From contig QIJM01000373.1 of assembly GCA_003232445.1 (NCBI GenBank), positions 1-6,289 of the forward strand: a stretch of 6,289 nt of DNA. Direction: 5' to 3'. Within the stretch, counting starts at the first letter, position 1. Every line of letters begins with the position of its first letter. Positions 1 through 5,814 of the stretch are shown here, one piece after another. This DNA comes from Paraglaciecola arctica (GTDB lineage: Bacteria > Pseudomonadota > Gammaproteobacteria > Enterobacterales > Alteromonadaceae). Position numbers and translations under genes: made by a program. The notes below the pieces were generated by a model that searched no databases, was not told the origin of the DNA, and saw only the letters and a program-made list of their open reading frames with translations.

Positions 1-12
1 TTTCACTACAAG

Positions 13-19
13 AAGAGAG
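13..19 (+). promoter_or_regulatory. Ribosome binding site of the cold-shock gene
   Basis: The purine run AAGAGAG lies six bases before the ATG at 26, a good Shine-Dalgarno match with normal spacing. The promoter and most of the 5' leader, which in cspA-type genes is long and thermosensitive, lie outside the window. Confidence 0.6.
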
Positions 20-25
20 TTCAAA

Positions 26-232
26 ATGAGTAAAGGTACAGTAAAGTGGTTCAATGCAGATAAAGGTTTCGGTTTTATCGCTCCAGAAGACGGTAGCAAA
101 GATTTGTTTGTTCACCATTCAGAAATTCAAGCTGGCGGCGGTTACGCAACTTTGACTGACGGCCAAGCTGTTGAGTTTGAAGTTGGCGAAGGCCAAAAAG
201 GCCCTTGTGCCAATAAAGTAGTTCCTTTATAA
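26..232 (+). CDS. Cold-shock domain protein, CspA family
   Basis: A small single-domain nucleic-acid-binding protein of 68 residues, about the length of E. coli CspA (70). It should bind single-stranded RNA and DNA in the cytoplasm and melt RNA secondary structure. The whole protein is one cold-shock domain. It starts with the typical GTVKWFN strand (residues 4-10), followed by RNP1 KGFGFI (13-18) and RNP2 LFVHHS (27-32), whose aromatic residues stack on bases. The G-P-x-A-N-x-V ending is also typical. The start at 26 has a good ribosome binding site. The gene converges on lpxH and is not part of that operon. Which paralogue it is, and whether it is cold-induced, cannot be told without the upstream leader. 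The family assignment is secure. Confidence 0.95.
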   Translation: MSKGTVKWFNADKGFGFIAPEDGSKDLFVHHSEIQAGGGYATLTDGQAVEFEVGEGQKGPCANKVVPL

Positions 233-381
233 AAAGAACCACTGATAAACTAGCGATTTAGGAACGAGCAATTTGTTAAGATCTTCGCTATTTGATTTGC
301 TTCCCCCTTTCATTACAAAATTCTTATATTTCAAAAACTCTGACACGACTAAAATTTATCAGTTCTACATTTCAAAAGATC

Positions 382-1125
382 CTAGAATTGCATTTTAACC
401 AAATCTATATTGTCTTCTGATACTTTGAGCACACTTCCTTGCTCATACCAATCTCCAAGCACAATACGTTGGGCGGATTGACCATTTATGACTAGTTCAT
501 GAATAGCGGGTCTATGGGTGTGTCCGTGGACGAGTCTTTTTACTGCGAATTTTTGCATGTAGCTTGTCACTTCTTCTGGTGCGACATCCATAATCTCAAC
601 GCTCAGCTTAGATTTTTTCTGTTTGCTGGTCGCGCGGCCCTTGCCGGCGAGCTTTCTGCGCGTTGATAAAGGTAGGCTCAACATGATCCTTGGCCACCAC
701 CAACTGCGAGCCTTTTTACGAAAAGCTTGGTAGTCAATGTCCTTGGTGCAAAGTTCATCGCCATGCATGATTAGGGTTGGCTCGCCGTATAAATCTATTA
801 CCACTTGCTCTGGCAATATTTTAAAACCTGCTTGTTTAGCAAAGCGCTGGCGGATTAAAAAGTCCCGATTACCATGAATAAAATAGACAGGTACGCCAGA
901 TTGTCTTAAGGCGTTAAATGCCTTAGCGATGCTTAGGGTAAAGCTATTTTGATCGTCGTCGCCAATCCATACCTCAAACAAATCGCCTAATATATATAAA
1001 GCATCGGCTTGAGGTGCTTGTTCACGTAAAAACTCAAACAGACATTGGTTAATATCGTCTCTGTCAGCAGATAAATGTAGATCGGAGATAAAATAAGTAA
1101 AAGGGATCAGTGGGGTCAGAGTCAT
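382..1125 (-). CDS. lpxH: UDP-2,3-diacylglucosamine diphosphatase LpxH
   Basis: Mn-dependent pyrophosphatase of the calcineurin-like phosphoesterase family. It hydrolyses UDP-2,3-diacylglucosamine to lipid X and UMP, the fourth step of lipid A synthesis, at the inner face of the cytoplasmic membrane. All metal-binding motifs are present in order: SDLH (D15, H17), GDLFE (D48) followed by IGDDD, GNRD (85-88), HGD (121-123) and HGHTHRP (200-206). The length of 247 residues fits the family (about 240). The basic, Trp-rich stretch around 137-173 corresponds to the insertion cap that contacts the acyl chains. It lies downstream of ppiB in the same direction, as in E. coli. Oddly, the start codon and the residues MTLTPLI fall inside the inverted-repeat element at 1104-1194; the family core begins only at about residue 9. 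No clear ribosome binding site precedes this ATG, so the start is less certain than the function. Confidence 0.95.
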   Translation of the reverse strand: MTLTPLIPFTYFISDLHLSADRDDINQCLFEFLREQAPQADALYILGDLFEVWIGDDDQNSFTLSIAKAFNALRQSGVPVYFIHGNRDFLIRQRFAKQAGFKILPEQVVIDLYGEPTLIMHGDELCTKDIDYQAFRKKARSWWWPRIMLSLPLSTRRKLAGKGRATSKQKKSKLSVEIMDVAPEEVTSYMQKFAVKRLVHGHTHRPAIHELVINGQSAQRIVLGDWYEQGSVLKVSEDNIDLVKMQF

Positions 1126-1194
1126 TGATTAATCAGATATATAATAAAATTTAGGAAACGTGGGGCAAAATCAATAACTCTGACTCACTGATCC
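1104..1194. repeat. REPIN/MITE-like inverted-repeat element between ppiB and lpxH
   Basis: Two arms, 1104-1130 and 1169-1194, are near-perfect inverted copies: the left arm (27 bases) matches the reverse complement of the right (26 bases) at 24 positions, with two substitutions and one indel. The AT-rich centre is 38 bases. Each arm also contains a smaller imperfect palindrome (ATCA...TGAT ends), the doublet-of-REPs design of REPINs mobilised by RAYT (Y1-type) transposases. The core GGGGTCAGAG resembles repeats I recall near such transposases in gammaproteobacteria, but that is memory, not a search. The element ends three bases from the ppiB stop codon and overlaps the first codons of lpxH. 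No target-site duplication is visible. As RNA it could fold into one long hairpin covering the lpxH start codon. Confidence 0.7.
1141..1168 (-). promoter_or_regulatory. Possible lpxH promoter inside the repeat element
   Basis: On the minus strand TTGCCC (1163-1168) and TATTAT (1141-1146) are 16 bases apart, matching the sigma-70 consensus at 4/6 and 5/6. A transcript would start about 9 bases before the lpxH ATG, leaving little room for a ribosome binding site. It is therefore a weak candidate; read-through from ppiB is equally likely. Confidence 0.2.
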
Positions 1195-1197
1195 TTG

Positions 1198-1692
1198 TTA
1201 TTCGACTATTTCAGCCTTTTGAATAACAACATCTTCCACAGGCACATCTTGATGATAGCCAGAATTGCTCGTCGCTACAGCCCTGATTTTTTCAACCACA
1301 TCCATACCTTCAGACACTTCTGCAAATACGCAGTAGCCCCAACCATCGGTACTTTCGCTCTTGAAGTTTAAGAAACTGTTGTCGCCTACATTAATGAAAA
1401 ACTGTGCGGTAGCAGAATGAGGTTCGTTAGTGCGCGCCATGGCTACTGTACCAAGATCATTGACTAAACCATTGTTGGCTTCGTTTTGGATAGTCGCTTT
1501 GCTTTCTTTTTGATCCATACCCGGTTCAAATCCGCCGCATTGGATCATAAACCCGTCAATCACCCGATGAAAAATAGTGTTGTCGTAAAAACCTTCCTTC
1601 ACGTAATCCAAAAAATTGGCAACTGTAATAGGGGCTTTGTCGGCAAACAACGTCAGGGTGATAACGCCATAACTCGTATGGATTTTAACCAT
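1198..1692 (-). CDS. ppiB: Cytoplasmic peptidyl-prolyl cis-trans isomerase B (cyclophilin)
   Basis: Cyclophilin-type prolyl isomerase that speeds cis-trans isomerisation of X-Pro bonds during folding. It has 164 residues, the same length as E. coli PpiB, and no signal peptide, so it is the cytoplasmic form and not the periplasmic PpiA. The active-site FHRVI with catalytic R43, the F48 and Q51 of GFMIQ, and the QFFIN block (97-101) are all present. The later [10 protein letters not shown] (117-126) is characteristic of bacterial cyclophilin B. The start has a good ribosome binding site (AAGGA, 1701-1705) and a promoter at 1734-1762. It diverges from cysS and precedes lpxH, the same arrangement as in E. 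coli. The stop codon is only three bases from the inverted-repeat element. Confidence 0.96.
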   Translation of the reverse strand: MVKIHTSYGVITLTLFADKAPITVANFLDYVKEGFYDNTIFHRVIDGFMIQCGGFEPGMDQKESKATIQNEANNGLVNDLGTVAMARTNEPHSATAQFFINVGDNSFLNFKSESTDGWGYCVFAEVSEGMDVVEKIRAVATSNSGYHQDVPVEDVVIQKAEIVE

Positions 1693-1700
1693 GAAATAGA

Positions 1701-1705
1701 TCCTT
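1701..1705 (-). promoter_or_regulatory. Ribosome binding site of ppiB
   Basis: AAGGA on the minus strand, eight bases before the ATG at 1692, supports the chosen ppiB start. Confidence 0.65.
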
Positions 1706-1733
1706 AATTTAGCAAGATAAAAATAATCAGCGT

Positions 1734-1762
1734 ATTCTAGCCTAAAATTGAAGGTTTTTTAA
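1734..1762 (-). promoter_or_regulatory. Predicted sigma-70 promoter of ppiB(-lpxH)
   Basis: On the minus strand a -35 TTAAAA (1757-1762, 4/6) and a -10 TAGAAT (1734-1739, 5/6) are separated by 17 bases. The transcript would start near 1727, giving a leader of about 35 bases. It may also serve lpxH, which has no better promoter. Confidence 0.5.
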
Positions 1763-1803
1763 GGCTTTAAGAACGATTGGCAGATGCAGCACAGGTTTCT
1801 CGG

Positions 1804-1812
1804 TGATAGAAT
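1804..1812 (+). promoter_or_regulatory. Predicted extended -10 promoter of cysS
   Basis: TGATAGAAT fits the extended -10 pattern TGnTATAAT with one mismatch; no good -35 hexamer lies upstream, which extended -10 promoters can do without. Transcription would start near 1819. This is downstream of the ATG at 1784 and so favours 1865 as the translation start. Confidence 0.4.
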
Positions 1813-1848
1813 CCCGTTTTTAGATACACGCCTTACTATGCACACATC

Positions 1849-1854
1849 AGAGGA
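1849..1854 (+). promoter_or_regulatory. Ribosome binding site deciding the cysS start
   Basis: AGAGGA lies ten bases before the ATG at 1865. The in-frame ATGs at 1784 and 1838 lack comparable sites, and the homologous sequence begins exactly at 1865, so this site fixes the start. Confidence 0.7.
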
Positions 1855-1864
1855 TTTTGATTCA

Positions 1865-3244
1865 ATGTTACATATATACAACACTCTAACCCGTCAGAAA
1901 GAGCAATTTAAACCATTGCAAGCAGGTAAGGTGGGTTTGTATGTATGCGGAATTACAGTGTATGACGTATGTCATGTTGGGCATGCCCGTACCTATTTGA
2001 GTTTTGATTTGATGGTGCGTTACATGCGCTCTCGTGGACTCGAAGTGAACTATGTTCGTAACATCACAGATGTAGACGATAAAATTATCTCAAGGGCGAA
2101 TGAACAAGGTTTAACTACAGAGCAGTTTACTGAGAAAACCATAGCGCGTATGCATCAAGATTTTGCAGCTATCGGTTTGCTTGAGCCTGATATTGAACCA
2201 CGCGTCACCACCCATATCCCTGAAATTATCAACGTTATCCAGCGCCTTATTGATAAAGGTTATGCCTATCAGGCACCAAGTGGTGATGTGTTGTTTGAAG
2301 TCAGCACCTATGCCGACTATGGCAATTTGGGACGACAAGACTTAGAGCAGCTTAATTCTGGCGCGCGTGTTGAAGTGGCAGCTGAAAAGCGCGACTCATT
2401 AGATTTTGTACTTTGGAAATCAGTTAAACCGGGTGAGCCTTTTTGGGCGTCTCCTTGGGGCAACGGTCGTCCTGGTTGGCATATCGAATGTTCTGCGATG
2501 AATCATAAACATTTAGGTGAGCATTTTGATATTCATGGTGGTGGATCAGATTTGATCTTCCCGCACCACGAAAATGAAGTGGCTCAATCCTGCTGTGCTT
2601 TCGACACACCTTACGTAAATTACTGGATGCACACAGGCATGGTGCAGGTAAACCAAGAAAAAATGTCTAAATCCTTAGGCAACTTCTTTACCTTGCGTGA
2701 TGTATTGGGTGTGTACGATGCCGAAACCGTGCGTTATTTCTTAATGTCTGCACAGTATCGTAGCCAGTTAAGTTATTCAGATAGTTTTATCCAGCAAGCT
2801 CGCGCTTCGTTAGAACGTTTATACACTGCCTTACGCGATGTCACGCCCAATATGGATGTGGATATTGCTATGGGTGATTATCAAACACGTTTTAACCAAG
2901 CCATGGATGATGACTTTAATACCCCAGAAGCCTTTGCTGTGTTATTTGATTTAGCCAAAGAATTAAATAAATCTGCAGGCCAACAGGCGGCTGATTTAGC
3001 TGGCGTAATGATCAAACTGGCAGACATTTTGGGTATTTTACAGCAATCACCGAATGATTTTTTACAAAGCTCTGCGGTTGGTGAACAAGGTGATGTGGCC
3101 GAAATTGAAGCATTGATCACAGCCCGTAACGATGCCCGCGCCAGCAAAGACTGGGCTGCAGCTGATGCGGCACGTGATGCGCTAAACGCGTTAAATGTGG
3201 TGCTTGAAGACGCAGCGAGTGGCACAACTTGGAGACGTGGTTAA
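1865..3244 (+). CDS. cysS: Cysteinyl-tRNA synthetase
   Basis: Class I aminoacyl-tRNA synthetase that activates cysteine with ATP and charges tRNA-Cys in the cytoplasm. From the start at 1865 the protein has 459 residues (E. coli 461). It opens with the family's usual MLxIxNTLTRxKExF. The HIGH motif is HVGH (37-40) and the KMSKS loop is at 266-270. The zinc ligands C28, C209, H234 and E238 fall on the same residue numbers as in the E. coli enzyme. The C-terminal third carries the DALR-type tRNA-binding region and ends with the usual G-T-x-W-R. The reading frame stays open upstream to an ATG at 1784, but those 27 residues resemble nothing in the family and overlap the likely promoter. The gene diverges from ppiB, as in E. 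coli, and is followed by a strong terminator. Confidence 0.97.
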   Translation: MLHIYNTLTRQKEQFKPLQAGKVGLYVCGITVYDVCHVGHARTYLSFDLMVRYMRSRGLEVNYVRNITDVDDKIISRANEQGLTTEQFTEKTIARMHQDFAAIGLLEPDIEPRVTTHIPEIINVIQRLIDKGYAYQAPSGDVLFEVSTYADYGNLGRQDLEQLNSGARVEVAAEKRDSLDFVLWKSVKPGEPFWASPWGNGRPGWHIECSAMNHKHLGEHFDIHGGGSDLIFPHHENEVAQSCCAFDTPYVNYWMHTGMVQVNQEKMSKSLGNFFTLRDVLGVYDAETVRYFLMSAQYRSQLSYSDSFIQQARASLERLYTALRDVTPNMDVDIAMGDYQTRFNQAMDDDFNTPEAFAVLFDLAKELNKSAGQQAADLAGVMIKLADILGILQQSPNDFLQSSAVGEQGDVAEIEALITARNDARASKDWAAADAARDALNALNVVLEDAASGTTWRRG

Positions 3245-3256
3245 ATTTGTAAAGGT

Positions 3257-3281
3257 AAGCCCCGATAGTTATTGGGGTTTT
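3257..3281 (+). terminator. Intrinsic terminator of cysS
   Basis: CCCCGAT (3260-3266) pairs with ATTGGGG (3271-3277) around the loop AGTT; the stem is extended by AAG/TTT and runs into TTTT. It starts 12 bases after the cysS stop codon, making it a textbook rho-independent terminator. Confidence 0.85.
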
Positions 3282-3310
3282 ATCACATTGATAGGGTATT
3301 CTATGACTGA

Positions 3311-3417
3311 CTTGTTACCACCCTTGGTGGTTTTATAGTACGCAAGAGCCGTATACGAGGCTCGTACGTACGGCTCTGTGAGTAGGGTGAGGTGGTAAAT
3401 ATCTCACCCTACTCGAT
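3311..3417 (+). mobile_element. Group II intron 3'-end relic (domain IV tip, V, VI)
   Basis: Three hairpins in series match the 3' end of bacterial group II introns. ACCACC/GGTGGT (3317-3331) resembles the closing stem of domain IV. 3346-3376 is domain V-like: GAGCCGTAT with the AGC catalytic triad pairs with GTACGGCTC across a two-base AC bulge, very close to the yeast ai5-gamma domain V that I know. 3380-3414 is a domain VI-like stem of 12 perfect pairs, followed by CGAT as the likely intron end. No GTGYG-type 5' end, reverse transcriptase ORF or domains I-III are present, so this is a 5'-truncated fragment, as expected from aborted target-primed reverse transcription or later deletion. Domain V is 31 bases where 34 is usual, so activity is doubtful. 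The subclass is not assigned. Confidence 0.72.
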
Positions 3418-3429
3418 ATTTGCATTTTA

Positions 3430-4194
3430 CTATGGAGGCGTAATACTTGGTGCTGGTGATGCTTTGACTTCATTCACTTTTTTTTCTGCAGCCAATACTC
3501 TTCGGCGTAGATCATCAATTTGATTAGTTAAGTCATTATTTGCTAATGCAGTCGATATAAGCTTTTCACGTAAACTTGCAAGTTGCTGTTCAAAATCGGC
3601 ATCTACATTATTGATTTGGCCAAATTTTGCATGTAACTGTTCGAGCAAGCTCGCCTGATTTTCCAATTGTTCTTTAACCAATGCAATGCTTGTATTGTTA
3701 TCAGCAGTTCCGCTGCTTAGACTTTTTGTGCTTTTTTCACTTGATGCCTTTAGCGCCATGACGGTTTTATTTAATGCGCCAATTTCAGTCTGGTTACGTC
3801 GCCAAGCGGATGCCCAAAGCTTGTCCATTTGGCCCCACAAATCTTCGGTCTTTGCACTTAGTTCAGAGACCTTAATTTGCAATGCTGCAGCTGATTGATC
3901 CATATCTTCACCCGTTGCAGACAGACGGCTCTCTAGCTCTGTAATACGACTTTGTGCTTGTTGTAACACTTTATATTGTTCAAACGACCAATAACCCGCT
4001 GCGCCAACAATAATGATAAGTAAAAACAAAATAGCAAACCAAGATGGGGAGTTTGATGCAGTAGGTGGCTCATCCGGCACGTTACCTTTTTTGGAGGTTT
4101 TTTTGGTTGATTGTGCTCTAGTGCGATGAAAAGACTCCAAGTCATCTTTTTCTAGCCTGATTTTCGGCATGTCATCTAAGGGATCGGTCGCCAT
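3430..4194 (-). CDS. Unknown single-pass membrane protein with periplasmic coiled coil
   Basis: I do not recognise this 254-residue protein. Residues 1-51 are hydrophilic, first acidic (DPLDDMPKIRLEKDD) and then Lys/Ser/Thr/Pro-rich (about 28-51). Residues 52-71 form one hydrophobic helix (WFAILFLLIIIVGAAGYWSF). From about 72 to 245 there is a long heptad-like, Ala/Leu/Glu/Gln/Lys-rich region predicted to be coiled coil, ending in a short Pro-rich tail. The positive charges before the helix suggest a cytoplasmic N-terminus and a periplasmic coiled coil. The outline resembles HemX or other envelope scaffolds, but the conserved HemX core is not visible. It stands alone: the nearest same-strand gene upstream is the tRNA, about 300 bases away, and its stop codon lies 13 bases from the intron relic. 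The ribosome binding site is weak (AAAGAA). It is a real gene judging by length and organised domain structure. Confidence 0.8.
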   Translation of the reverse strand: MATDPLDDMPKIRLEKDDLESFHRTRAQSTKKTSKKGNVPDEPPTASNSPSWFAILFLLIIIVGAAGYWSFEQYKVLQQAQSRITELESRLSATGEDMDQSAAALQIKVSELSAKTEDLWGQMDKLWASAWRRNQTEIGALNKTVMALKASSEKSTKSLSSGTADNNTSIALVKEQLENQASLLEQLHAKFGQINNVDADFEQQLASLREKLISTALANNDLTNQIDDLRRRVLAAEKKVNEVKASPAPSITPP

Positions 4195-4493
4195 GTTATT
4201 CTTTATTGAAGTGAATATGCGTTTGATTATACATAGCTATCTAGACAATAGGATAGGAATAGAGTGTATTTTATTAAAACCAAATGGTTTTACTGGCTGG
4301 ACACATTTATAAATCACATCTGCGTCAATTGTTCTTTCTCAAACAAACAGGAATTATACCAATCCATCCTAACAATTAGCCACTCAGCGAGATTTAAAGG
4401 CACTAAGATAAAATTTTGTCTGAATACAAGTATCTCAATAAACCGAATTAAATGTAAGCTTGCTTGGATTCAACTAATAACTGCATAATCAAA
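4195..4493. other. Gene-poor, AT-rich spacer downstream of tRNA-Arg
   Basis: Apart from the -10 candidate at 4226-4231 I see nothing convincing here. A 74-codon frame starting with GTG at 4264 on the plus strand has no ribosome binding site, is rich in Ile, Lys, Asn and Cys, and shows no domain; I consider it chance. No clear terminator follows the tRNA, and no duplicated tRNA 3' end, integrase or attachment site was found, although tRNA-Arg genes are common integration targets. Confidence 0.5.
4226..4231 (-). promoter_or_regulatory. Possible -10 element for the coiled-coil protein gene
   Basis: A perfect TATAAT on the minus strand lies about 32 bases before the ATG at 4194. No -35 hexamer sits at the right spacing (the closest, TTGTCT, is only 11 bases away), so this rests on the -10 alone. 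Confidence 0.3.
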
Positions 4494-4568
4494 TGGTGTC
4501 CCCACCTGGAATCGAACCAAGATCTAAGCCTTAGGAGGGCCTTGTTTTATCCATTAAACTACGGGGAC
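4494..4568 (-). tRNA. tRNA-Arg (anticodon CCU)
   Basis: A 75-base tRNA with encoded CCA (4494-4496 on the plus strand reads TGG). The acceptor stem GTCCCCG/TGGGGAC pairs fully with one G-T wobble. The D arm closes with GTTT/AAAC, the anticodon loop is CTCCTAA (4531-4537, anticodon at 4533-4535), and the T arm loop is TTCGATT. It reads AGG codons, a rare arginine codon in most gammaproteobacteria. Length and sequence are close to E. coli argW. It has its own promoter upstream and lies in the same orientation as flgT. Confidence 0.96.
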
Positions 4569-4601
4569 AACGAATGTAGTGCTGGGCGGCAAGCGTCGAG
4601 C

Positions 4602-4630
4602 ATTATGTACTAGCCGAGACGGGATTTAAA
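4602..4630 (-). promoter_or_regulatory. Promoter of tRNA-Arg with GC-rich discriminator
   Basis: On the minus strand -35 TTTAAA (4625-4630, 4/6) and -10 CATAAT (4602-4607, 5/6) are exactly 17 bases apart. They are followed by GCTCGACGC, a GC-rich discriminator of the kind that makes stable-RNA promoters subject to stringent control by ppGpp. The transcript would start near 4595, about 26 bases before the mature tRNA. Confidence 0.65.
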
Positions 4631-4643
4631 CCCTCGAATGTTT

Positions 4644-5801
4644 TTATCTTCGTGCTACAAAATCGTTTGGTTGAATATTAGCCAAAGGTGCGCCAGTTAC
4701 TGACGCGACTACGGCCGTTTCGGCAAATACTTGTCTCACCACCACCTGCTCTGGGTGTAATTGAAATTGTCGGTGAGATAAATTTTGGGCATCAAAAAAT
4801 TGATTAACTTGAAACAAGGTCAATTTGTCTCCTTGTTTAACACCATTGTGTTTGCCAATGTTAATGCTCAGGCTCTCACCTGTAACCTTTATTACTCGTC
4901 CAAATGCAGGTAAACAACTCACTGATTCATCTATTGATTGTACGACTGACTGTATGAGTTTTTCGGTTGCCAGGCCAAATGTTGAATCCCATAATTGCCG
5001 ACTATTGCTGTCTATAGACTTGTGCAGATCGAAGTCCCATAGGGCTGACATGTTTTGTGTATTTTGAAAAACCATTTCACCAGAGTTGCCATCATACATT
5101 GAGAAGGACAGTGTGAGGTTTCGCTTGCTTTGCTCGCTTTTCCAAAACGCCAGTCCAGACGTTTTAGAGGTTTCTACAGCAAACTCTACTATTTCACCAA
5201 AAAGGACATACTGAGCATCCGTTTTTATTGCTAAGTTAAATGCGGTTGATTTCTTTTCCTTGTCTGATGGACTTAAATAGTAGGGTTCAACACGGTGTAT
5301 AAATGAATATTTTGCATAGTTTTGTGCTTCTTTTTGCAGTTTTTCAGCCAATACTTTGCCAAAGTCATACAGGTTGCCGACGGCAGCTTGTTGCCGTTTA
5401 TTGATGCTATACCAAGTCGTTACAATATTTTTTTTATAATCTGAAGCAGAACATAGGGCTTCTTGTGGAAATATATCTGCTCTTATCGAAACAGTAACGT
5501 AGTCGTCGTGGTAAATTTCATCAATTAGCTCAATGTTATTTACTTCGCCTGAAGCGCGAATTTCAAAGCGGTCGTCTTCAAGCAAACCATTAACAAGAGA
5601 CTGGATACTTTTAACTGACGCGCCAGAGAACAGCAACGCTTGTTTAATGGCTTCTTGAGTCGCTTGTTGGCGTGCCGCTTCCTTTTCACCATTGTGAATA
5701 ACTGCTTGACCTGTGGCCTCAAACCAAATGGCCAGCACAGGGCGGCTACTGATAAGTAAGATCAAAACGGCGGTTATTTGTATTATTCTACCTATTTGCA
5801 T
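4644..5801 (-). CDS. flgT: Flagellar assembly protein FlgT (H-ring component)
   Basis: Periplasmic protein of the H ring around the LP ring of polar flagella, known from Vibrio, where it helps recruit the MotX/MotY T ring and anchors the flagellum. From the start at 5801 it has 385 residues, near the Vibrio length. The N-terminus is a signal peptide ending in RPVLA before IWFEATG. The FlgT N-terminal domain follows (A-x-R-Q-x-A-T-x-E-A-I-K-Q-A-L with the later YHDDYVTVSI). Next comes the middle domain (from about DYKKNIVTTWY) and a C-terminal SH3-like domain (FGRVIKVTGESLSINIGKH to the end). The mature protein has two cysteines, which could form a disulfide. The frame is open to an ATG at 5843 (399 residues), but only 5801 has a good ribosome binding site. 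It is divergent from flgP, with a possible sigma-54 promoter between them. Confidence 0.92.
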   Translation of the reverse strand: MQIGRIIQITAVLILLISSRPVLAIWFEATGQAVIHNGEKEAARQQATQEAIKQALLFSGASVKSIQSLVNGLLEDDRFEIRASGEVNNIELIDEIYHDDYVTVSIRADIFPQEALCSASDYKKNIVTTWYSINKRQQAAVGNLYDFGKVLAEKLQKEAQNYAKYSFIHRVEPYYLSPSDKEKKSTAFNLAIKTDAQYVLFGEIVEFAVETSKTSGLAFWKSEQSKRNLTLSFSMYDGNSGEMVFQNTQNMSALWDFDLHKSIDSNSRQLWDSTFGLATEKLIQSVVQSIDESVSCLPAFGRVIKVTGESLSINIGKHNGVKQGDKLTLFQVNQFFDAQNLSHRQFQLHPEQVVVRQVFAETAVVASVTGAPLANIQPNDFVARR

Positions 5802-5807
5802 AACGTA

Positions 5808-5814
5808 CCTTTTT
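5808..5814 (-). promoter_or_regulatory. Ribosome binding site deciding the flgT start
   Basis: AAAAAGG on the minus strand lies six bases before the ATG at 5801. The alternative ATG at 5843 has no comparable site, so the shorter protein with the signal peptide near its N-terminus is preferred. The longer form would give a more basic n-region and cannot be excluded. Confidence 0.55.

Noticed and set aside
251..290. Inverted repeat TAGCGA...TCGCTA as a shared terminator between the cold-shock gene and lpxH
   Set aside because: Only six pairs around a 28-base loop and no clean T-run; too weak to call. No other terminator is evident in 233-381.
1486..1707. Overlapping reading frames antisense to ppiB, and similar ones within cysS, the coiled-coil gene and flgT
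   Set aside because: They lie opposite or out of frame with well-supported genes and show no motif, start signal or independent support.
1784..1864. N-terminal extension of CysS from the ATG at 1784
   Set aside because: The 27 extra residues do not resemble the family, the ATG lacks a good ribosome binding site, and the predicted promoter lies inside. The start at 1865 restores exact E. coli numbering of all zinc ligands.
3311..3334. The ACCACC/GGTGGT hairpin with following T-run as a second cysS terminator
   Set aside because: A shorter stem and loop than the terminator at 3257-3281, and its position just before domain V fits a group II domain IV stem better; a backup terminator role is still possible.
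3430..4194. HemX (uroporphyrinogen-III methyltransferase-like) identity for the coiled-coil protein
   Set aside because: The overall layout is similar, but the conserved HemX core after the coiled coil is not visible and no hem genes are adjacent.
4264..4488. A 74-codon plus-strand reading frame starting with GTG
   Set aside because: No ribosome binding site, composition typical of random AT-rich sequence, no domain or signal; best read as chance.
4195..4493. Integrated element or attachment site next to tRNA-Arg
   Set aside because: No repeat of the tRNA 3' end and no integrase or phage-like frame is present within the window.
4610..4636. A sequence resembling a tRNA T arm (GGGTTTAAATCCC on the minus strand), perhaps a decayed tRNA
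   Set aside because: The T-stem does not extend to five pairs and no acceptor or anticodon arm is found. The same bases fit the -35 and spacer of the tRNA-Arg promoter.
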